DNA from: Clostridia bacterium
GTDB taxonomy: Bacteria; Bacillota; Clostridia; Christensenellales; Aristaeellaceae
DNA length: 64,000 nt
Assembly: GCA_017430225.1 (NCBI GenBank)
Contig: JAFRNK010000003.1
Coordinates: 32,099 to 96,098 of the forward strand
Reading direction: 5' to 3'
In this document: positions 58,341-64,000 of the stretch, in pieces
How positions within the stretch are numbered: the first letter of the stretch is position 1
Layout: each line of letters opens with the position of its first letter
The notes under the pieces: model-generated
Databases searched by the model: none
Told to the model about the DNA's origin: nothing
What the model saw: the letters and a program-made list of their open reading frames with translations, nothing else
Program-made: the position numbers and the translations under genes

Positions 58341-58520
58341 GCCCTCATCCGAGCCGCTTCGCGGCCCACCTTCCCCCGATCTCGGGGGAAGGCTTTTGGC
58401 TTGTACTTTCTCCAAACTGAAGAAATGTTTGAAGAATCGGATGTTTTTGTACGGATCAAGTAAGAGCCTTCCCCCGATCTCGGGGGAAGGTGTCACGCCA
58501 TAGGCGTGACGGATGAGGGC
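58341..58520. mobile_element. MITE-like palindromic repeat element
   Basis: This 180-bp element is bounded by 11-bp terminal inverted repeats GCCCTCATCCG (58341-58351) and CGGATGAGGGC (58510-58520). Each half carries a copy of the same 24-bp perfect palindrome, CCTTCCCCCGA-TC-TCGGGGGAAGG (58369-58392 and 58467-58490). A GCCGC/GCGGC hairpin lies near the left end and GTCACGCC/GGCGTGAC near the right. No open frame or target duplication is clear. Similar short palindromic repeats are common in gut Firmicutes genomes. Confidence 0.75.
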
Positions 58521-58546
58521 ATTCAACAGCTTATAGGATAGCCCGT

Positions 58547-60526
58547 TTATTTGTTATTCTCGAGGACCTGGCCGAAATAGAAGGCTTTCATATCTTTGTC
58601 CAGCTTGAAGTAGTCCGAGATGTAATTGATCACGTACTTGTACCGCGCGCGGATGCACTTTTTGAAGGCGTTGCACTCGTACAGCCAGGAATCGACGGAA
58701 CGGGGGCTGGACTTCTTCCAGCGCGCGATCTGCTCGGCCATCAGCGGCTCGAGGGTGGCGACCCACTCGTCGACCTGGTCCAGCAGATCCTGCTTGACGT
58801 ACTTTTCGGTGAGGAGCTTCGAGCAGATGGTCAGGAACTTCTCCTTCATCAGGTCGTTCTTGATCAGGGTGATGAAGGGCTCGTGATAGAAGAGCTTGTT
58901 CTTGGCCGACGCGGATTTCAGGAAGTAGCCGAAGGGGGTGCGCTTGGTGTTCTGCATGGCGGCGTCCAAGTCGTACAGGACGTACTTCCACTTTCCGCCC
59001 GGGAACTTGTAGAAGCGCTGGTTGCCGATATCGCCGTTGCCCAGGATCACCTGGAAGGCGACCATCGTGAAATAGTTGTCCACGTCGAAACGCTCTAGCA
59101 CGTAGTTCAGGTATTCCTCTTTGCGCAGGTCGTGATTCTTCATGTAGCGGATGAGGTTGTTCCATTCGCCGATATCTCCGCGGCTGACCTCGCCGCGGCC
59201 CTTGATGATGGTCACGTTGTGGATGGTCTCCTCGTCGGTGATGCCCTCAAAGGCGGCCAGGGAATCCTTGTTGATGCGCTCGCGCAGGTTGTACTGGCCC
59301 CAGTACTGGCCGTTGATGTAGACCACACAGGTCGCGCTTTCCTGGTAGAAGAGGCCGGTGCCGTTCGCGAGGCGCGTGAGCATGGCGTCCTTGAAGCGGG
59401 TCTTGTAGCTCTCGGTGCCGCCGGCGCGCAGGGTAATGGCCTTGTATTCGGTATAGCCTTCGCGGTTGGGGAAGGGATTGAACTCGAACGAGCTTGCGCC
59501 CAGCGCGCCGCGGGCGAACAGAGAAATGGCTTTCTGCGCGTACGCGCGGGAGGTGGCGCCGGTCACACGGAAAGAGGCCTGCTGGTTGATTTCCTGCGTG
59601 TGGGCGGCGTTATAGTATTCGACGTTGATCGGGTATTCCCAGTCGGTATAGTAATTCGGCCGTTTGCCGCTGCCGGGCACCAGGAGGCCGGTCTTTTCAG
59701 CGAAGAGGTATTTATCGTCCGTGACGAGGCTGACCACGGGCACGTTGCGGTCAACCCCGACGAAGTAGGTCTGGGTGATCGTCTCGCTGGGGAGCTTGCC
59801 ATCCGCGAAAGCGCGGACGCGCAGGGTGGTGACGCCCTTTTTCAGGCCGGAGTATTCGTCGAACGAAGGCGACGCGGCGGTGGGCTCCGTGCCGTTCAGG
59901 GTATAGCGCACGATCGCGCCTTCCTCGGTCATGGCTTTCAGTTCCGGCGCGGCGTCAAAGAAGCCGCCGCTGACGCTCAGGTCCGCCCGGCGGGTGCGCG
60001 AGGCGAAGCCGGTTTCCGAGTTCGCCTTGCCGCGGCTCGGTTCGCTCAGATACAGCCATTCGCCGCCGTTCGCGACGCGGCCCCAGCTGATGTCGCAGTA
60101 TTGCGCGGCGAGCTCCGCGCGGTCAGCCAGTTCGCCGGACGCGTCGTACAGGCTGAGGGTGCCGCCCTTGCGCGAGACGTCGATCGGCGCGTACTGTGCC
60201 TTGGAGGTGTTCTCCACGTGGTCGTACCCGGTCAGGAACACGACGAGATAGCCGTTTTTATCGATCTTGCTGCCGGTCGGGAAGACATAGGTCTGGGATT
60301 CGCCCTTGCGCTCCCAAGTGATCTTCCAGTCCCGGATGCTGACGACCGACCCGGTCGGGTTGTGCAGCTCGACCCATTCGTAGGCCTTGCCGCTTTCGAA
60401 GGTCGCGGTGGACAGCATGATCTCGTTCAGCTGTACCGTTTCCTCCGCAACCGCGGGAACCAGGCAGAATACTATCGCCAGGCTGACCAGCGCCAGCCAG
60501 ATCCATCGTTTCAGGTCCTTGCTCAC
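58547..60526 (-). CDS. Secreted CotH-family protein with lamin-tail and chitobiase-type domains, copy 2
   Basis: In this 659-aa protein a signal peptide (1-27) is followed by a lamin-tail (LTD) domain (about 29-150; VQLNEIMLSTATFESGKAYE, WVELHNPTG) and a CHB_HEX_C-type sheet domain (about 185-265; VRYTLNGTEPTAASP). The CotH kinase fold follows (about 280-600; VLYDLDAAMQ with the DLD metal site, YNLRERINKDSL). The start is GTG behind CGGAGGCAAAAACA. LTD and chitobiase-like domains suggest binding to surface polymers. Only distantly similar to copy 1. Confidence 0.86.
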   Translation of the reverse strand: MSKDLKRWIWLALVSLAIVFCLVPAVAEETVQLNEIMLSTATFESGKAYEWVELHNPTGSVVSIRDWKITWERKGESQTYVFPTGSKIDKNGYLVVFLTGYDHVENTSKAQYAPIDVSRKGGTLSLYDASGELADRAELAAQYCDISWGRVANGGEWLYLSEPSRGKANSETGFASRTRRADLSVSGGFFDAAPELKAMTEEGAIVRYTLNGTEPTAASPSFDEYSGLKKGVTTLRVRAFADGKLPSETITQTYFVGVDRNVPVVSLVTDDKYLFAEKTGLLVPGSGKRPNYYTDWEYPINVEYYNAAHTQEINQQASFRVTGATSRAYAQKAISLFARGALGASSFEFNPFPNREGYTEYKAITLRAGGTESYKTRFKDAMLTRLANGTGLFYQESATCVVYINGQYWGQYNLRERINKDSLAAFEGITDEETIHNVTIIKGRGEVSRGDIGEWNNLIRYMKNHDLRKEEYLNYVLERFDVDNYFTMVAFQVILGNGDIGNQRFYKFPGGKWKYVLYDLDAAMQNTKRTPFGYFLKSASAKNKLFYHEPFITLIKNDLMKEKFLTICSKLLTEKYVKQDLLDQVDEWVATLEPLMAEQIARWKKSSPRSVDSWLYECNAFKKCIRARYKYVINYISDYFKLDKDMKAFYFGQVLENNK

Positions 60527-60561
60527 TGTTTTTGCCTCCGTGAGAACAATTTACGCGACAT

Positions 60562-60591
60562 AGTATATCATAGCAGGCGGGGTGAACGCAA
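60562..60591 (-). promoter_or_regulatory. Promoter of CotH copy 2
   Basis: Minus-strand TTGCGT (60591-60586), 18-bp spacer, TATACT (60567-60562). Confidence 0.45.
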
Positions 60592-60675
60592 ACAGGAAAC
60601 GAGTTTTGTACGAAGAGATTTACATATCGCTCCGCTTTTCCAACGCGCAGCAAATGGGAAGGAACTAAGGGGACA

Positions 60676-60720
60676 GAAAAACGGCGCGGTCCAGCACCGG
60701 ATAGTGCGAATCGCGCCGTT
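60676..60720 (-). terminator. Terminator after the degV-like gene
   Basis: AACGGCGCG (60680-60688) pairs with CGCGCCGTT (60712-60720). On the minus strand TTTT follows. Confidence 0.8.
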
Positions 60721-60737
60721 GATGATCATACGGGAAG

Positions 60738-61622
60738 TTAGGCTTCGATCGTGTTTTCCTTGCCTTCGAAGCAGATGGCGATGGTGCCGGGGCCGCAGTG
60801 GGCGCCGATGACCGGGCCGATGGCCTGGACGCGCACGGATTTGAGGCTGGGGAGATGCTGCATCAGGACTTCGCGGACACGGTTGGCCTCTTCTTCCACG
60901 TCGGCCTGCAGGATGACGATCTCCTGGTTTTCAGGCGCTTCGATGTTTTCAATGACGTTGTCGATGATGGTGCGGAGGGCTTTTTTACGGCCCTTCACCT
61001 GGCCGACGTTGACCATCAGGCCGTTCTTGCCCATGGAAACGATGGGCTTGATATCCAGCATGGAGCCGAAGAAAGCCTTGGTGGGGGAGATGCGGCCGCC
61101 GCGCTTGAGGTATTTGAGGTCGTCCACAGTCAGCCAGGTCAGGAAGTGAAAGCGGCGGTCAAGTACGTACTGCTCGATCTCTTCCATGCTGGCGCCCTGC
61201 TGATACAGATCGTGCGCCCGGAGAACCAGCAGGCTCATCGGCCCGGAAATCAGCATGGTATCCACGATCAGGAGCTTGCGCTCGGGATATTTCTTGAGCA
61301 GGATCTCCCGGGCTTCATGTGCGTTTTTGAGGGTGGCGGACATCTTGGAGGAGAAGGCGATGAACAGGATATCCTTTTCCTTCAGGATGGGCTCCCAGAT
61401 CTCCAGATAGGCTTCCGTGGGGAGCAGAGAGGTATTCGGGGTCGCGCCGTCGCGCATCTTCTGGAAGAAGGCGTGAGGATCGTTGGTGCGGCCGTTGTCG
61501 TCCATGTATTCTTTGCCGTCGATGGCATAGGGCATCCGGACTACCTGGATACCGCGGGCGTCAGCAATATCATAAGGCAGATCGCTGTCACTGTCTGTCA
61601 TAAATACATAATTCTGAGGCAT
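60738..61622 (-). CDS. DegV-family fatty-acid-binding protein
   Basis: The protein has 294 aa with a complete DegV fold: TDSDSDLPYDIA near the N-terminus, TSLLPTEAYL, FSSKMSATLKNAHEA, LTWLTVDDLKYLKRGGRISP, IKPIVSMGKNGLM, and GPVIGAHCGPGTIAI at the end. FakB-type relatives carry fatty acids for fatty acid kinase FakA, which is not in the window. ATG 61622 is preferred, since ATG 61631 abuts the ribosome site. Confidence 0.92.
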   Translation of the reverse strand: MPQNYVFMTDSDSDLPYDIADARGIQVVRMPYAIDGKEYMDDNGRTNDPHAFFQKMRDGATPNTSLLPTEAYLEIWEPILKEKDILFIAFSSKMSATLKNAHEAREILLKKYPERKLLIVDTMLISGPMSLLVLRAHDLYQQGASMEEIEQYVLDRRFHFLTWLTVDDLKYLKRGGRISPTKAFFGSMLDIKPIVSMGKNGLMVNVGQVKGRKKALRTIIDNVIENIEAPENQEIVILQADVEEEANRVREVLMQHLPSLKSVRVQAIGPVIGAHCGPGTIAICFEGKENTIEA

Positions 61623-61708
61623 GACGCACATCCTTTCTGTACCGGTACTTCCGGGTTTGACAGGTTTTTCCTGACAGATCCGAAGGGGAATTGTGTCAAG
61701 ATAAGTAC

Positions 61709-61737
61709 ATTATATGACGTGCACGGGGAAAAATCAA
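61709..61737 (-). promoter_or_regulatory. Promoter of the degV-like gene
   Basis: Minus-strand TTGATT (61737-61732), 17-bp spacer, TATAAT (61714-61709). Confidence 0.6.
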
Positions 61738-61759
61738 GCCTCAGAAGGGCTGATTATGA

Positions 61760-62296
61760 TCATTCGTTGCGCAAAGCCCTGCGGACGCGGCGTCCGACCA
61801 GGAGCGCCAGCGCGAGTTTGGCAAGGTCCGGGATGATAAACGGCCAGACGCACAGTGAAAGCGCTCGGACCAGGGTGATTTCTCCCGTATAAACACGGAT
61901 GAACCAGGCTGTGCCGAAAGCATAGCACAGGACGAGGCCGAGCAGCAGTGCAGCGGCCTGCAGCGCGAAATGATCGCGGAAAAGGCGCTCGTACGGCCAA
62001 TAGCACAGGCCGGTGAGCAGGAAGCCCAGGATGTAGCCGCCCGTCGGGCCGAACAGCGCGGCCGGGCCGCCTTTCGCGCCGGAAAACACGGGCAGGCCGA
62101 CCAGGCCAAGCAGGATATACAGCAGGACGGCCAGCGTACCCTTCTTCCAGCCGAGGATGACCAGGATCACGAAAACGCCGAAAGTCTGCAGCGTGAACGG
62201 CACCGCCGCGGGGATGGAGATCAGGGAGCAGATGACCAGTAATGCAGCCCCAAGGGCGATCTCCGTCAGCGTGCGGGTGGACCAGAAATTCTTCAT
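61760..62296 (-). CDS. bioY: BioY biotin transporter S component
   Basis: The protein has 178 aa and six helices. BioY signatures include TEIALGAALLVICSLISIP, PFTLQTFGVF, LLYILLGLVGLPVFSG, and GGPAALFGPTGGYILGFLL. It is the biotin-binding S component of an ECF importer, working with the shared energy module or alone. ATG 62296 follows AAGGAGAACTCATTCC. The promoter carries a perfect BirA operator, so biotin represses it; this also confirms the substrate. Confidence 0.95.
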   Translation of the reverse strand: MKNFWSTRTLTEIALGAALLVICSLISIPAAVPFTLQTFGVFVILVILGWKKGTLAVLLYILLGLVGLPVFSGAKGGPAALFGPTGGYILGFLLTGLCYWPYERLFRDHFALQAAALLLGLVLCYAFGTAWFIRVYTGEITLVRALSLCVWPFIIPDLAKLALALLVGRRVRRALRNE

Positions 62297-62346
62297 GGAA
62301 TGAGTTCTCCTTCTGCGGGTGATGCGCAAAGCGCCGCCAGGGCAGA

Positions 62347-62400
62347 AGTGTAGCACAAAAAAGGGGAATTGTAAACCGATATTGGATAGTTGGTTTACAA
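62347..62400 (-). promoter_or_regulatory. BirA operator overlapping the bioY promoter
   Basis: TTGTAAACC (62369-62377), N14 and GGTTTACAA (62392-62400) form a perfect 9-bp dyad matching the known BirA site. On the minus strand TTTACA (62375-62370), a 17-bp spacer and TACACT (62352-62347) make the promoter, so one operator arm covers the -35 box. Confidence 0.85.
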
Positions 62401-62486
62401 TTCCCGAGAATATACTCAAGATGATTAGGAATCAATCTGATATTGAACGGTGTTTGCACATGACAAACTGATCAGTAAAAGCATGA

Positions 62487-64000
62487 TTAATCAATCCATT
62501 CGACAGGGATACCATTTAATTCACAGCACAGTTTGACCAGATTGGAATTGGTGCGGACAATCACATGCGGACAGCCTTCAAAAGCGCTTCCTGCCAAACT
62601 CTGTATACCGCTGCGAATGACAACATAGTAAAGATTCGGACAGTTTGCAAATGCGTACTCGCCAATTACACGGCAACCGGCGGGTACATTGATAATTTCA
62701 GCATCCACACCTTCAAATGCATACTCTTCGATTTCTTTCAGGGAATTGGGAAGAGTGAGGATTTTAGTCAGAACAGGTTCTTCTTCAAAGTGCAACCAGA
62801 CGACGTGCTGCCCATTCTTCCAACCCGTATTATCTTTATAGCTTCTTACACGCAAGCGATAATCTCCTGTGGTCAGATGCAGATTGCTCAAATCAAAGGT
62901 TGCTGATTGTCCATTTACAGAACTTTGTACCAAGGTATCATAATCATACTCATTCTGATCGTACATGCTGTAATTCGAATATGTGTTGTTTTCTCCGAAA
63001 TCAACTTTACCGATGTCGAATTCACCTTCAACTTTTACAATATCATAATTGATTTTATCTGCACCGTCACAAGTGGCCTTCAAGACCATACTGTCACTAA
63101 GATAAACCGTAGGCATAGAGTGAAGAGCCAATGAGCGGCCATTCAGTGAAACTGCCGGTATTTCAAGCGAACCAAATGGCTGAATGATGACACTATCAGA
63201 ATCAATCCAATACCATACGCCATTAAATCTGCCCCAGAATTCTACCTCATATATGCCAAACTCGCAGTTGCTTGCTTCAAGATATACCGTGTCTCCCAAT
63301 GTATAAGTGTTGGGTACACCACCGCCTCTGCCTTCAAAGAATGACAGGTAAGCAATTGCCTCTGCGCCTTCAACAGTCACACTGATTTCACCAGAGTAAC
63401 CTTCTTTAGAAGAGAATTGAAGCTCATTCGGAACTGTAGAAGGCTTTTCTGCTGCAGGCAGTGTTATGTCATAATTGGCAGTTTCACCCTCAATCCATTC
63501 AGTAGTACCATCACTGCCGATCTGCTGAATCATGGGTGTCGCAGAAATACGATAAGTATTGTCTCCATAGGCAAACAACGTTCCAAGGAAAGAAATTTCG
63601 CCGCTATTTCCATCAATATAATCCCAACAGATGTCGTAAGTGTCCCCATCGCTATAAAGTGCAGACAGCATAACCTGAATCCTGTCTGTTTCTTCAGAAC
63701 CCGTGATGCTGACTTGTACGTCTGCATTTAGATATGTATATGTGACATTGATCGTCGGAGCGGGAAGCTGGGGTGTATCACCGTAATGGATAGTGGCATT
63801 AGTTAGGTCATCATTGTCGTCATCAATGGTAATAGCACCCCATTGTTCTTCAGTACCGAGATAATAGACGGTAGTTAACTCGCTGCCGCCAAATGCATAT
63901 TCACCAATAGTTTCGATGGATACAGGCAAGGTGATTGTCGATACTGCACTGTCTGCAAATGCACCTTCCCCGATTTGCTTTACACCATCGGAAAAAGTGA
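62487..64000 (-). CDS. BspA-like leucine-rich repeat protein, 5' end outside window
   Basis: The frame is open from the window edge (first complete codon at 63998) to the stop at 62487, giving the last 503 residues. It begins inside LRR_5 repeats (VKQIGEGAFADSAVSTITLP, VSIETIGEYAFGGSELTTVY). About 290 residues of beta-rich domains follow (from PAPTINVTYTYLNADVQVSI), and it ends with further LRRs (NSLKEIEEYAFEGVDAEIIN, IQSLAGSAFEGC). A TTG at 63929 in the repeats is not a real start. The protein is presumably secreted. Its composition is less GC-rich than the central window but richer than the BspA-like gene at the left edge. Confidence 0.88.
   Translation of the reverse strand, partial: TFSDGVKQIGEGAFADSAVSTITLPVSIETIGEYAFGGSELTTVYYLGTEEQWGAITIDDDNDDLTNATIHYGDTPQLPAPTINVTYTYLNADVQVSITGSEETDRIQVMLSALYSDGDTYDICWDYIDGNSGEISFLGTLFAYGDNTYRISATPMIQQIGSDGTTEWIEGETANYDITLPAAEKPSTVPNELQFSSKEGYSGEISVTVEGAEAIAYLSFFEGRGGGVPNTYTLGDTVYLEASNCEFGIYEVEFWGRFNGVWYWIDSDSVIIQPFGSLEIPAVSLNGRSLALHSMPTVYLSDSMVLKATCDGADKINYDIVKVEGEFDIGKVDFGENNTYSNYSMYDQNEYDYDTLVQSSVNGQSATFDLSNLHLTTGDYRLRVRSYKDNTGWKNGQHVVWLHFEEEPVLTKILTLPNSLKEIEEYAFEGVDAEIINVPAGCRVIGEYAFANCPNLYYVVIRSGIQSLAGSAFEGCPHVIVRTNSNLVKLCCELNGIPVEWID

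Noticed and set aside
58146-58526. Open frame between the CotH genes
   Set aside because: It is read through the palindromic repeat element and has no protein-like features.

Overview
The window looks like a chromosomal segment from an anaerobic gut or rumen member of the Clostridia with moderately high GC. Evidence: Gram-positive style two-component systems, DegV, BioY, QueT, CotH kinases, BspA-type leucine-rich repeat proteins, a polyferredoxin/NusG-II redox cluster, strong AGGAGG ribosome sites and sigma-A promoters, and no respiratory oxidase genes. The species cannot be fixed from the sequence. No rRNA, tRNA or CRISPR array was seen.

Layout. 1-2 kb: AT-rich BspA-like surface protein, cut by the window edge, then about 850 bp without a convincing gene but with inverted repeats. 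2.8-5.5 kb: OmpR/HK two-component pair with queT. 5.5-5.8 kb: AT-rich gap with four consensus DnaA boxes. 5.8-11.6 kb (minus strand): EamA transporter, LytTR/DUF3021 pair, then MerR regulator, Gfo-like oxidoreductase and IlvD/Edd dehydratase. 11.98-14 kb: exported FMN/FAD flavoprotein reductase behind a MerR-style promoter. 14-18.9 kb: hydrolase/ATPase-like fusion; secreted beta-propeller, SplB-type radical SAM and P-loop kinase in an overlapping trio. 19-23.7 kb: amylosucrase-like GH13, HAD phosphatase, DUF218 protein, glycerate kinase. 23.8-29.1 kb: tripartite tricarboxylate transporter with GalB-like and GalC/RraA-like enzymes and a divergent GntR regulator. 29.5-32.6 kb: membrane redox cluster (NusG-II, Gx transporter, CXXC protein, polyferredoxin-TlpA fusion). 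32.8-35.8 kb: ATP-grasp ligase with two esterases. 36-42 kb: peptide-binding lipoprotein, sensor PP2C phosphatase, second flavoprotein reductase. 42-46.3 kb: two membrane proteins and an AgrC/AgrA-like system. 46.4-52.4 kb: small secreted protein, membrane-anchored domain-permuted GH3, two tandem secreted esterases. 52.4-56.4 kb: an insertion flanked by 109-bp direct repeats, a secreted SH3 metalloprotease, a VapBC-type toxin-antitoxin pair and a short methyltransferase. 56.4-60.5 kb: two CotH kinases separated by a MITE-like repeat. 60.7-64 kb: DegV, BioY under a BirA operator, and a second truncated BspA-like protein.

Together the genes suggest a fermenting cell that takes up and breaks down plant-derived material: esterified glycans (GH3 plus esterases), sugar acids (IlvD/Edd, glycerate kinase) and possibly tri/dicarboxylates (TTT plus GalB/GalC-like). 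Reducing power would be disposed of through exported flavoprotein reductases. Degenerate 7-nt-period repeats recur at four intergenic sites. The candidates most worth following are the DnaA-box cluster, the GalB/GalC/TTT module, the polyferredoxin-TlpA cluster and the direct-repeat-flanked insertion.
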